The notes under the pieces are model-generated. The model was not told the DNA's origin, made no database searches, and was given only the letters and a program-made list of their open reading frames with translations. Shown in pieces: positions 7,925 to 15,780 of a stretch of 64,000 nucleotides of DNA (the first letter of the stretch is position 1; every line of letters starts with the position of its first letter). The stretch is from a virus, in the IMG/VR virus record IMGVR_UViG_3300013116_000108, positions 140,101-204,100 of that record; one strand, 5' to 3'. Both the position numbers and the translations under genes were made by a program.

Positions 7925-9598
7925 TTAAATTGAAATATCCTCTTCTGCTCCTGCTTCAGGTTCTGCTTCTGTGTCTCCACCTTCGCCACCCGCATCAGCA
8001 TCGCCTAGGTCATCACCACCTAAACTATCCAAATCGCCACTCAATCCGCCCGGAGTAATTCCGGCACTTCTAAGTGATTTACTTCCTATAGCAGATTCTG
8101 AGTCACCTTGTTCCTCACGCCATAGTCTGTCATTCTCTGCCATTTCTTCTTCAGTAAGACCTAAAAATCTTTCTAAAGCAAATCTTTTAGAGACATATTT
8201 TAAACCTTCCATCTGTGTAAAGTTGCTAATACGACTAGCATCAATATCACTTTGTCTATAACTAGCAAAGTTTTGAGGTTCATTAAACTCAATATCAAAT
8301 ATTGAATTATCAATGTTAACACCTCTCCAACGTAACCACAATTTAAATTCAGCGTCCATTGTACTTGCTACTAAACTTTGTAGTCGCATACAATACTGAT
8401 TAAATCTATGTTCTTGTATTAGTGCTACACCTACTTTGCCATCTGCTACTGTGTTAGTAGCGTCATCGCCTGATGTGGGCAAATATGTTGCTGGTATTCT
8501 TAAACCTCTGTACAGTTTATTAGTAAAGTATTTTAAGTCTGAAATTTCACCTAGGTTTTCACCACCTGGTAATGTTTCAACTTTAGAACCTCTACCTTCT
8601 GCTGTTTGAGGAAAGAAATAATCTTCATTTGTTGATAATGGATTGTAAGTAGCATCCATCATACTTTGTCCACCACCTGTTTGTGTTGGAATACGTCTTT
8701 GGTGTATTTCGTTTTTAACTCTTTCAACATAACCCATTGCCATGTGTGTTGGCATGTTACCTACGTCAATGTAAAATACTCTACGCTCAGGTGCTCTTTG
8801 AACCCTGTATATAATAATAGCGTCTTCTAATAATTCTTTTTGTTTGAATACTTTAAAAATATTTTCTAATACACTTGTGCCGAATGGCCAGTTATTATCT
8901 AACCCTTCAGTTAAACTTAAATGTACAACGTTTTCAGCATCTATAGAATTTTCAGTTACTTCAGTTTGTCTGCCTTGGTACTGTCCAGCCTGGTTATGTC
9001 CTGTTGTACTAGAACTAGGTGACATGTTTGCTGTTTCTGTGTGTGCTGGTGCTGTAATTGTTAAGTTTTCAAAATTAGGAGCAATATCTTTTAATACATA
9101 AACTTCAGGTGCTTTACCTTTTGCTTCGTTAACAACAACCTTCACTACGTTTTGTGGCTCAACCCAAAACCATTCAAATGTTTCTGGGTCTCTAATAAAT
9201 GTTTGATCTCCGTACTTGAGTACGTTACGAAACATTTTAAAAATTCTTTTATTAAAATCGTTTAAACTAGTCCAATTTTTAAGTTGTTCACTTAAAACTT
9301 TTACTTCTGTTTCTGTTGGATTTTCTTTAAATTTAAATGTAAATGGTGTTCCGTTTTCAGGAGACTTCATTGTACAAAATTCTGCTAGAATATCAATTGC
9401 TGTATTAACTTCTGAATCCATATCCATAGATTCATATTGATGATATCTTTCAATTCTATTCGGGTGTCCTACATATACTTCTGGTAATTGGCTTTGGTAA
9501 TTTTTAAAACCTAAATCGGCTTTAGAGTATCCACCAGCATTGCTAAGAGGACTTAGGGCGCCTGTGTCTACTGTTTTAAAATATTTTTTCCAACTCAT
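7925..9598 (-). CDS. 20: Portal vertex protein gp20
   Basis: This 557-residue protein matches T4 gp20 in size (524) and pattern. The early region MDSEVNTAIDILAEFC, the segment IIYRVQRAPERRVFYIDVGN near residue 265, and RIPATYLP near residue 360 are recognisable portal motifs. The C-terminal 60 residues are an acidic Gly/Asp/Glu tail (DLDSLGGDDLGDADAGGEGG). It forms the dodecameric ring through which DNA enters and leaves the head. A late-type promoter lies 40 bases upstream. Confidence 0.93.
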   Translation of the reverse strand: MSWKKYFKTVDTGALSPLSNAGGYSKADLGFKNYQSQLPEVYVGHPNRIERYHQYESMDMDSEVNTAIDILAEFCTMKSPENGTPFTFKFKENPTETEVKVLSEQLKNWTSLNDFNKRIFKMFRNVLKYGDQTFIRDPETFEWFWVEPQNVVKVVVNEAKGKAPEVYVLKDIAPNFENLTITAPAHTETANMSPSSSTTGHNQAGQYQGRQTEVTENSIDAENVVHLSLTEGLDNNWPFGTSVLENIFKVFKQKELLEDAIIIYRVQRAPERRVFYIDVGNMPTHMAMGYVERVKNEIHQRRIPTQTGGGQSMMDATYNPLSTNEDYFFPQTAEGRGSKVETLPGGENLGEISDLKYFTNKLYRGLRIPATYLPTSGDDATNTVADGKVGVALIQEHRFNQYCMRLQSLVASTMDAEFKLWLRWRGVNIDNSIFDIEFNEPQNFASYRQSDIDASRISNFTQMEGLKYVSKRFALERFLGLTEEEMAENDRLWREEQGDSESAIGSKSLRSAGITPGGLSGDLDSLGGDDLGDADAGGEGGDTEAEPEAGAEEDISI

Positions 9599-9611
9599 AG
9601 TGTTTGTTTCC

Positions 9612-9629
9612 TATCCCAATTAAACTGGG
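9612..9629 (-). other. Short hairpin in the portal leader
   Basis: CCCA and TGGG arms flank an AT-rich loop between the late promoter at 9638 and the portal ATG. It may protect the 5' end of the late message; the effect is speculative. Confidence 0.3.
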
Positions 9630-9637
9630 TGTAATGC

Positions 9638-9645
9638 TATTTATG
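9638..9645 (-). promoter_or_regulatory. T4-type late promoter for the portal gene
   Basis: The minus strand reads CATAAATA, one base from consensus. Transcription would start near 9632 and enter the portal gene after a 34-base leader. It lies just after the stop of the tape-measure gene. Confidence 0.5.
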
Positions 9646-9651
9646 TACTTT

Positions 9652-12342
9652 TTAACCTTGCTGAGCAATATCCTGAATATGTCTATTACTTTTTCTATTA
9701 GATCCAAGTATAGCATTTAATTTAGAAACTGTTACATTGCCAATTTCTTTGTTATTTTCTAATTCATTTGTAGCAGTAGCAAGTAATTCACTTAAAAGTT
9801 TATTTGTTTTTTCAATACCTGCTGTAACTGACATAGATCCGCTTGTTGTTGCTAGTTCATCATTAGGTGTAATAGTTCCTCCAGTTGACGGTGTAAATAG
9901 TTCTGGCCCTCTTTCACCAACAATATAAGGATTGTCCATTCCTACAGAGCGAATGTTTCCGCCATACTGTTTAAATTGCTGTGGTTTAAACTGCCCATCA
10001 TAGGCATCAAAACTTGTATTAGCATTTAACCACGATACTATTTCGCCTGCTTTAATGTAACCTGGTGAATTTTCGCCATTCTTTCTATAAAAATCTATAG
10101 CCTCTTGTACATTACTTTGCTCTGCTTGGAATTGTCTCTTCCAATATGGCTTGTCTTTAGAACCTGCTTCTAAGTATTGAGCATATATCTCATCAAACAT
10201 CATTCCAAAGCCAGGGCCAAATCCGCCTAAGTTGTCATCACTGTCATGAGATGCTACTGTGGCACCTTTTGGTCCTTTAATTGACCATTGTTTTGCTTTT
10301 AGTTGGCCAAGATATGATTCAGCAGATTTAAGTAAGTCGCCATCTACTGATACATGTTTAGCCTCATTTACTAGAGCGGCAACTTCAGATGAAACTTGAG
10401 CGGCATCTTGTGTACCTAATTTTACGCCGCTACTTTTGGCTACTGCATCTGCTAGTTTAGATGGGTCAGCAATAAATTCAGCATTTTCTTCTGGAGATGA
10501 TTTGGCTATGATTGCCATAGCAGATTGTTTTTGGTTACCAGAGAATCCTGTACCTTCACCATCATTTTGTGCCGCGAGATCTGCCGCTACAACTAGGTTT
10601 TTCCTTCCTTCTGTCTCGTCGCCGTTTCCTATTTCTTCAAAAGCAATTTGATTCTTTAGTTGATTTGAAGCACCACCTAAAACATAATCTAGAGGATCAG
10701 CCGCAAAGTATTTTAATTCTTTAGATATTAACCCAAAGGATTTTGAGATATCTTCTCCTGCTTGTGTTACAGAATCAATCATGGTGTTGATTTTTTCTTG
10801 TATTGTTGGTTCTCCGTTTGCGCCGTCACCAAAGCCTTTGGCAAAATCCGCAACAGCGTCATTAATTGCTGATTTAAGTGAACCTGAAACTTCTGTTAAT
10901 GTAGCACCCATCATCAAGATCGCACCGCCGGCACCATCGGCTTTTTTGCTGTCGCTGGAACCAACTGCTTTGCCTAAATTATTAAATTGTGTTTGTAATT
11001 TTTGAACATCACTGGCCGCCTGTGTCATTACAGTAGCAACGTCACTAACACCATATAAGCCTTCAAACTCTTCACCACTTGCCGCAATACTTGGCAATAT
11101 GTCTCTTATACCTTCTTTGAATTCATCTTGGCTTATCTTTCCTGTTGCTACAGCGTCACCTAAGTCTCTTAATTTTTGTGCCGCATCGCTGTTACCAGCA
11201 ACAAAGTTTTTGATAGTCTGGTTACCAGCCGCCATCTCTAGTGCTAAATCTTTACCAGCAACACCCGCCATTAATACTTGAGATATTGCTGAATCTTGTC
11301 CTGCTGTACTAAAGACTAATTGTAAAGCCTTTTGAGCTTCAAGTGTAGCACCTTGTAATCTTATGTTAGCATCTGCTCTCAAATCATTTTGGGCCATTTC
11401 TTCTGCTAACTGTTGTCTACTTTTACCTGTTAGTCCTACTAGTGTGTTTAAGTCTGAAATGTATTCTTTATACAACTGAGTTTGTTGTCTGTACCCCATG
11501 TTTTGAAAATTAGTATTTCTTGATTGTGTTTGGGTATACTTTGCTAGTTGTTCTGCTTGTTCTTCATAAGACAGACCTAAAGCATATAATTCACCTCCTA
11601 CTGTATGATGAACTGTGTCTGCTAGTTCTACAAATCGTTTAGCACCTAGAGAAACACTACCACCAAAGGCCGCTAATCCTGAAGCATTTTGTTGGACAAT
11701 TTGTGTATAAGAATTCATTGTCAAACCCAACTGTTGTATTTGAGATGCTGTTCTAACAATGTCGCCGTTGTAGTTTGCTCCACTTTGACTTAATGCTATA
11801 AATCCATCATACATGTTTTGGGCATAGGCGGCAATCGCCATTGCGGCCGCTCCAGAGGCCGCTCCAAGTCCTGACAGAGCCGCTCCAACACCTGGTATCT
11901 TAGTTCCCATAACTTGGAAACTATCTGCTACTGCTCCTAACCCGTCACCTAGTGCTCCAGCACCTTGCTGTATAGCCCTACCTAACGTGTCAAAACTAGC
12001 AGGTCCTCTTATAAGATCATTAAGTACATTACCGGTATTTTTTACAATTTTACCTAAAGCACCAGCAACTGCTTTGCCTCGATCGGTCATTGTTTTATCG
12101 AGATCCTTCATCGTATCGTCGAAGTTACCCGACCAATCTTTCATACTAATGCTTAGATCTTTGTTTACTTTGGCTAGTTTTTTAATTTCGTCTTGTGTTT
12201 TTTTAGTTTCTGGATCAGATTTAGGCTTTGACCTTTGGCCATTCATTGTTTCAACAGCCTTTAATAGGTCTTTAAGAGTTTCTTCAGTTGCTACATCACT
12301 GACTATGATTTCGTTATCTTCTGTGTTAATTCTTATTGCCAT
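9652..12342 (-). CDS. Tail tape-measure protein
   Basis: The 896-residue protein has a charged helical N-terminus (residues 1-110). A Gly/Ala-rich hydrophobic stretch (about 110-200) follows, with repeats such as ALSGLGAASGAAAMAIAAYA. A long helical middle comes next. Near residue 810 it has NPYIVGERGPELFTPSTGG, a motif shared by many phage tape-measure proteins. It should set tail length and pass into the host envelope. Start ATG at 12342 lies 14 bases from a motif repeated at two other divergent promoters. It occupies the role of T4 gp29 but sits beside the portal gene. Confidence 0.85.
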   Translation of the reverse strand: MAIRINTEDNEIIVSDVATEETLKDLLKAVETMNGQRSKPKSDPETKKTQDEIKKLAKVNKDLSISMKDWSGNFDDTMKDLDKTMTDRGKAVAGALGKIVKNTGNVLNDLIRGPASFDTLGRAIQQGAGALGDGLGAVADSFQVMGTKIPGVGAALSGLGAASGAAAMAIAAYAQNMYDGFIALSQSGANYNGDIVRTASQIQQLGLTMNSYTQIVQQNASGLAAFGGSVSLGAKRFVELADTVHHTVGGELYALGLSYEEQAEQLAKYTQTQSRNTNFQNMGYRQQTQLYKEYISDLNTLVGLTGKSRQQLAEEMAQNDLRADANIRLQGATLEAQKALQLVFSTAGQDSAISQVLMAGVAGKDLALEMAAGNQTIKNFVAGNSDAAQKLRDLGDAVATGKISQDEFKEGIRDILPSIAASGEEFEGLYGVSDVATVMTQAASDVQKLQTQFNNLGKAVGSSDSKKADGAGGAILMMGATLTEVSGSLKSAINDAVADFAKGFGDGANGEPTIQEKINTMIDSVTQAGEDISKSFGLISKELKYFAADPLDYVLGGASNQLKNQIAFEEIGNGDETEGRKNLVVAADLAAQNDGEGTGFSGNQKQSAMAIIAKSSPEENAEFIADPSKLADAVAKSSGVKLGTQDAAQVSSEVAALVNEAKHVSVDGDLLKSAESYLGQLKAKQWSIKGPKGATVASHDSDDNLGGFGPGFGMMFDEIYAQYLEAGSKDKPYWKRQFQAEQSNVQEAIDFYRKNGENSPGYIKAGEIVSWLNANTSFDAYDGQFKPQQFKQYGGNIRSVGMDNPYIVGERGPELFTPSTGGTITPNDELATTSGSMSVTAGIEKTNKLLSELLATATNELENNKEIGNVTVSKLNAILGSNRKSNRHIQDIAQQG

Positions 12343-12356
12343 ATTCTCATTTCACC

Positions 12357-12373
12357 ATTATATACTCATATAA
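12357..12373. promoter_or_regulatory. Divergent-promoter motif, copy 1
   Basis: ATTATATACTCATATAA lies between the divergent tape-measure and gp26 genes. The identical 17-mer occurs at 23401-23417 and a 15/17 match at 32314-32330, each in a divergent intergenic space. On the minus strand it contains TATAAT; on the plus strand it abuts a late promoter. Confidence 0.6.
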
Positions 12374-12376
12374 ATA
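12369..12376 (+). promoter_or_regulatory. T4-type late promoter for gp26 operon
   Basis: The plus strand reads TATAAATA, an exact consensus match, 45 bases before the gp26 ATG. Transcription would start near 12382 and end at the terminator at 13966. Confidence 0.75.
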
Positions 12377-12420
12377 GTTAGACTAACTACTATTATAATG
12401 TATTTAGCGGAGGAAAATCC

Positions 12421-13347
12421 ATGAGTGATAAAGAAACAAATCAAGACATGCCAAAAATGGCTACAGAGATTGAAACACCAGAAAAGGCAGTTAATCCTTT
12501 GCAGGCATATTTTCGCAGACCAGCAATTTATGTCCAACTGCCAAGTGGCGGTAAGTTCAACGAGCCGGGCGAACTTGAAATTCCCGTTAACGGAGAAATT
12601 CCAGTTTATCCGATGACAGCAAAAGATGAAATCTTAATGAGAACACCTGATGCTTTAATGAACGGTGCTACTACAGTTGAAGTTATCCAAAGTTGTTGTC
12701 CAAACATTAAAAATGCTTGGAAATTAAGTGCGTTAGATATTGACTTAATTCTTGTTAGTATTAGAATTGCGACATACGGCGAGTCTACTGAAATTAAAGG
12801 TGTTTGTCCAAAATGTAACGAAGAAAACAATTACGAGTTAGATTTAAGAACTATTACAGACAAAGTAACACAACGTGAGTATAAACCGTCAATTACAGTT
12901 AGCGATTTAAAAATACATTTTAAACCATTAACTTACGAAGCAGTTACTAAAGAAGCAATTAAAAACTTTGAACAGCAAAGAATGATTCAAGGCCTTGCTA
13001 CTGATGATACATTAGCAGAACAGGATCGAATTAATAGATTCCAAGATGCTTTTGTAAGATTAACTGTTTATTCGGTTGGGATACTAGCAGAAGCAGTAGG
13101 TCATATTGAAATGGCAGATGGTACTAAAATTTCTGATAGGCAACAAATTAGTGAATTTATAGCAAACTGTGATCGAACAATTTACAATACAATTAAGACA
13201 CACTTAGAAGAAAGTAAAACTAATTCAACTATAGAACCTATCCAATTTGAATGTGCCGGTACTACTGACACAGAAGGAAAACATACACCTTGCGGTGAGA
13301 AATGGCAACAACCATTTACTATTGATAATTCAACTTTTTTCGGATAA
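12421..13347 (+). CDS. 26: Baseplate hub protein gp26
   Basis: The 308-residue protein resembles the marine T4-like gp26 hub subunit. PAIYVQLPSGGKF near residue 36, YPMTAKDEILMRTPDALMNG near residue 61, and a CPKC pair near residue 127 are typical. A second Cys pair near the C-terminus (CAG...CGEKW) could complete a metal site. GGAGG precedes the ATG and a perfect late promoter drives it. It opens a small late operon ending at 13966. Confidence 0.85.
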   Translation: MSDKETNQDMPKMATEIETPEKAVNPLQAYFRRPAIYVQLPSGGKFNEPGELEIPVNGEIPVYPMTAKDEILMRTPDALMNGATTVEVIQSCCPNIKNAWKLSALDIDLILVSIRIATYGESTEIKGVCPKCNEENNYELDLRTITDKVTQREYKPSITVSDLKIHFKPLTYEAVTKEAIKNFEQQRMIQGLATDDTLAEQDRINRFQDAFVRLTVYSVGILAEAVGHIEMADGTKISDRQQISEFIANCDRTIYNTIKTHLEESKTNSTIEPIQFECAGTTDTEGKHTPCGEKWQQPFTIDNSTFFG

Positions 13348-13352
13348 GGCTT

Positions 13353-13571
13353 TTGGCGTTAGATAATGAAAGCATTATCAAACTTCTCCAAGATTTTGAT
13401 AATGAGTCAAAAGCCCTACAAAAAGATTTATTGGAGACAACCTGGTATATGAGAGGAGGTATATCTTATAGCGAAGCCATGATGTTGTCACCAAATGAGC
13501 GTAAACAAATACACGATATAATTAAGCAAAATATTAAAAATACTGAAACTACTAAGTTACCTTTAATATAA
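13353..13571 (+). CDS. Small tail assembly protein after gp26
   Basis: The 72-residue protein begins with TTG five bases after the gp26 stop; no ATG is available before the conserved part. It contains LLETTWYMRGGISYSEAMML followed by SPNERKQIHDII, the W-RGG-EA-LS-ER pattern of the short protein that follows gp26 in marine T4-like phages. A role like the T4 gp51 hub catalyst or a tail chaperone is possible. The product is mostly helical and acts in the cytoplasm. Confidence 0.7.
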   Translation: MALDNESIIKLLQDFDNESKALQKDLLETTWYMRGGISYSEAMMLSPNERKQIHDIIKQNIKNTETTKLPLI

Positions 13572-13641
13572 ATTCACAATTTAAACATAGTTAAACCAAA
13601 TAACATATTTTAATATAAAGACTACCTGTTTAAATATTCTT

Positions 13642-13830
13642 ATGTACACTCACTATAATGTCATTAATGAACGTACACGCGACGTATACTGTACTGTCTT
13701 TTCTCCAGAAGAAGCACAGCAAGTAATAGACATGCAAAAAATTAATCACCCGCATGAAAGTTTTATAGTTAAAAAAATAAAAACTAGTTCTATAAAACCA
13801 GGCTTTGGGAGAGATCCAGATTTACATTAG
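13642..13830 (+). CDS. Small protein of unknown function
   Basis: The 62-residue protein has a beta-hairpin-like start (YTHYNVINERTRDVYCTVF), then a helix (SPEEAQQVIDMQK), and a basic tail. No ribosome-binding site is obvious. It lies in the gp26 late operon before the terminator. A second small frame begins inside its end in another phase. I do not recognise a family. Confidence 0.5.
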   Translation: MYTHYNVINERTRDVYCTVFSPEEAQQVIDMQKINHPHESFIVKKIKTSSIKPGFGRDPDLH

Positions 13831-13921
13831 GTCAGACACATACGATTTAACAGAAGACGGGTATTGGGAAATACATTTTGTAGATGATCCATGCGACGAT
13901 GTTTCGCATTGGTTTTTATAA
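13805..13921 (+). CDS. Candidate 38-aa protein overlapping the previous gene (TTG start)
   Basis: The frame from TTG at 13805 encodes an acidic, protein-like sequence containing YDLTEDGYWEIHFVDDPC and ends WFL at 13921. It is in the +1 phase relative to the 62-aa gene, overlaps its last 26 bases, and ends 44 bases before the terminator. It may be a separate coupled gene or the product of a +1 frameshift from the previous one. No strong ribosome-binding site is seen, so confidence is modest. Confidence 0.4.
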   Translation: MGEIQIYIRSDTYDLTEDGYWEIHFVDDPCDDVSHWFL

Positions 13922-13965
13922 GTCAGAGTTTTCTGAAACATTAACAACATTAAAGAACAGTAATG

Positions 13966-13991
13966 TTATCAACTTCGTTGATAAGTTTTTT
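13966..13991 (+). terminator. Terminator of the gp26 operon
   Basis: TTATCAAC and GTTGATAA (13966-13973, 13977-13984) form a perfect 8-bp stem with a three-base loop, followed by G and six T on the plus strand. It closes the plus-strand late unit facing the minus-strand RNA region. Confidence 0.85.
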
Positions 13992-14024
13992 CGCTTTCGC
14001 TCAAAACATTTTTTAATTAGATAT

Positions 14025-14045
14025 TAACGAAATAGTATTTCGTTA
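14025..14045. repeat. Perfect inverted repeat at the convergent junction
   Basis: TAACGAAAT and ATTTCGTTA are exact inverted 9-bp arms around a three-base loop. No T run follows on either strand within ten bases. It may mark the 3' end of the minus-strand structured RNA or be a weak terminator or processing site. Confidence 0.5.
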
Positions 14046-14365
14046 TCATTCAGATATTTTATCCATACTTCGCCCGCTAGGGGCAAAGTAAGGTTGTCAT
14101 CATTCGAGTAACTCACCCATCATATCTAAGAAGATTTAGTATTACTACTAACGGAGGCGGCAACCCGCATACCCCCTACTTCAGCCTTCGCATTAGTCAC
14201 GGAACGTTATGTATATCGAGATATCCAACATACAAATCGCTGAGGTTGTGTCTGTTCTACAGAGCCTCATCTTTTAGCCTTGAAGTTAATTGGCCTTTAC
14301 TTGGTACAACCCAGATTCCGAACACGGGTGTCCGTGTCCTCAAGGGCATGTTTTCAGAGTACCTA
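14046..14365 (-). ncRNA. Second structured RNA candidate, about 320 nt
   Basis: The stretch has no ORF of note, is much richer in GC than its flanks, and folds into many local helices. These are ACACGG/CCGTGT (14322-14337), TGAGG/CCTCA enclosing TCTGT/ACAGA (14241-14269), GCGG/CCGC (14157-14168), ACTAATG/CGTTAGT (14147-14153 with 14191-14197) and a 9-bp arm pair at 14067-14089. The last two are continuous only on the minus strand, where plus-strand C-A mismatches become U-G pairs. That favours minus transcription, downstream of the endonuclease-like gene. No clear promoter is seen and the RNA class is not recognised. Confidence 0.6.
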
Positions 14366-14372
14366 TATAGTT

Positions 14373-14420
14373 GTTAAAAGTGCTGTTAAAAGTGCTATTA
14401 AAAATGCTGTTAATAGTATG
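14373..14420. repeat. 12-bp tandem repeat, four units
   Basis: Two exact copies of GTTAAAAGTGCT are followed by ATTAAAAATGCT and a degenerate GTTAATAGTATG. The array lies between the stop codon of the endonuclease-like gene and the structured RNA. It could be an iterated binding site, part of an origin, or simple slippage; nothing further is visible. Confidence 0.7.
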
Positions 14421-14425
14421 TTATA

Positions 14426-14938
14426 CTAGGCACATAATGTTTTAACTAAATCTGAATTTCTTGTAAAAAATTCTTCAAAGTCTGATATGCGCCAGTTAGA
14501 GCCTGTAGTGTTTGACCAATAGTCGATGTAGTTTTTTGCTTTTGATTTGTGTCTAGATTCGATTGCGATAAATTTGCCTACTTGATTGAATTTCATTATT
14601 AATATATTGAAGTCGCCTGTTTCTGCTACATCCATTAGTTGTGATATCCACTCTTCTAACATTGGGATAGGTTCTGGTTGTAATAGTCTGTGAAATGGGA
14701 ATTGTTTATAAAACTTACATTCCGCATTAAGTTTAGGAAAACTTTGTCCGGGAACAATATCACCCTTAAAGGCTCTTACTTGCCCTTCATGAAGTATTTC
14801 CATTCTTGCTTTATTAGACCCGCCCACGTAAGCACCGGATCCTGGAGCTCTTATAAACGATTCACCGTATAGTCCGGACAAGAATTTTGCGACATCTCGT
14901 TCCCAACCTGATCCTTTTGCTTTTTGTGGGCTTGGCAT
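14426..14938 (-). CDS. PD-(D/E)XK endonuclease or resolvase-like protein
   Basis: The 170-residue protein opens with GSGWERDVAKFLSGLYG, then RAPGSGAYVGG, KGDIV and NAECKFYKQ. The order Glu, Asp, Glu-x-Lys fits the PD-(D/E)XK nuclease fold found in phage resolvases and repair nucleases. It lies at the 3' end of a minus-strand run that includes gp46/gp47, which fits recombination or DNA processing. No clear ribosome-binding site precedes the ATG; an AT-rich 20-bp palindrome (14951-14970) does. Confidence 0.65.
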   Translation of the reverse strand: MPSPQKAKGSGWERDVAKFLSGLYGESFIRAPGSGAYVGGSNKARMEILHEGQVRAFKGDIVPGQSFPKLNAECKFYKQFPFHRLLQPEPIPMLEEWISQLMDVAETGDFNILIMKFNQVGKFIAIESRHKSKAKNYIDYWSNTTGSNWRISDFEEFFTRNSDLVKTLCA

Positions 14939-14950
14939 AAATTTAAATTA

Positions 14951-14970
14951 TTCTTTCTTATAAGAAAGAA
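14951..14970. repeat. 20-bp perfect palindrome
   Basis: TTCTTTCTTATAAGAAAGAA is a perfect palindrome between the H1-like gene and the endonuclease-like gene. As RNA it would form a 7-8 bp hairpin with a minimal loop, without a T run. It could be a weak terminator, an RNase site or a protein-binding site. Confidence 0.45.
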
Positions 14971-14976
14971 CCCTAA

Positions 14977-15156
14977 TTACATAGCGTTCTTTTTTTCTTG
15001 TATTTCTGCTCTACGTGACTTACCTAGTTTTGCTAATTCACCTAGTGCCTTACGAGCTCTAGTTGCCGCCGCCTTGTTTCCTTTTTCGTCAAACTTTGCC
15101 GCTTCTTCTACATAAGACTCATATGCTTGTGTTATTTGTTCATGTAATGTTGACAT
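14977..15156 (-). CDS. Histone H1-like (Hc1-type) DNA-binding protein
   Basis: The ATG at 15156 is preceded by AAAGGAGAT, so I choose it over an upstream ATG at 15186; the product is 59 residues. The core GNKAAATRARKALGELAKL followed by GKSRRAEIQEKKN matches the N-terminal helical pattern of bacterial Hc1 histone-like proteins, which has the form GNKAAAQRVR...KLEKVAK. It likely binds DNA non-specifically and could compact or shield phage or host DNA. It is the penultimate protein gene of the gp47-gp46 run. Confidence 0.6.
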   Translation of the reverse strand: MSTLHEQITQAYESYVEEAAKFDEKGNKAAATRARKALGELAKLGKSRRAEIQEKKNAM

Positions 15157-15176
15157 TACTATCTCCTTTATATAAA

Positions 15177-15192
15177 GGCTGTACATACAGCC
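15177..15192. repeat. Short hairpin before the H1-like gene
   Basis: GGCTGTA and TACAGCC are perfect 7-bp arms with a two-base spacer. On the minus strand only three T follow after CC. It could partly terminate the upstream operon or bind a regulator. Confidence 0.4.
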
Positions 15193-15216
15193 ATTGTTAT
15201 TTAATGTTATAGGTAC

Positions 15217-15780
15217 CTACGACAGCGATTTCTGAACTATTTCTTTAATCTCGTCCCACGAGTTGAAACAATCTAACTGAAATTGCCATCTACTATCAGG
15301 AGAATAATTAACGCCGTGGCGATGTCCACCAGCATTAATAAATGTTATTTTTGTATAATTGTGATCGTATAATAATTCGTCGTTTTCGTTATACCATTGA
15401 ATTCTCTGAGGAAATGATAATGGAATTATTAATCCAGCAGGCCTAAAATGGTCTTGATGTATATCAACTTGTGTAGCAGTTTCTTGAAAATTAGTTCTTA
15501 CTAGTTGGAATCCTGCCTGTCCACTACCGGGCATACTTTCATCTTTTTCAAAGTTAAATTTTAATCCAAATTTTTCAAAATACCTAACCCAATAATCTAC
15601 AATAGGTTCTTTTAAAATTGCTGGATTATAAACAACTTCTAACCCTAACGGTATACCGTGTTTACTATGATACATTTCAAATTCATTATCATACTTGTCG
15701 TACAAATACGAAAACTCATCTATGTTGTATCCTATAGGAGTTTCTATTACAAAATTATCTTTGGTTCGTTCAGTGTACAA
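15217..15780 (-). CDS. Fe(II)/2-oxoglutarate oxygenase-like protein
   Basis: The start is a TTG at 15780, since an in-frame stop lies just upstream and no ATG occurs before residue 37; the product is 187 residues. It has a beta-rich cupin-like half with DIHQDHF (His108, Asp110), GGHRHGV (His155) and Arg164. That is the HxD...H triad plus a 2-oxoglutarate-binding Arg of 2OG-Fe(II) hydroxylases. The gene overlaps the radical SAM gene by 34 bases and ends the four-gene operon. The substrate is unknown; hydroxylation of the operon's product is a guess. Confidence 0.55.
   Translation of the reverse strand: MYTERTKDNFVIETPIGYNIDEFSYLYDKYDNEFEMYHSKHGIPLGLEVVYNPAILKEPIVDYWVRYFEKFGLKFNFEKDESMPGSGQAGFQLVRTNFQETATQVDIHQDHFRPAGLIIPLSFPQRIQWYNENDELLYDHNYTKITFINAGGHRHGVNYSPDSRWQFQLDCFNSWDEIKEIVQKSLS

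Noticed and set aside
14041-14365. Group I intron or RNase P RNA at 14 kb
   Set aside because: The conserved P/Q/R/S elements of group I introns and the conserved RNase P core were not found, and no split gene flanks the region.
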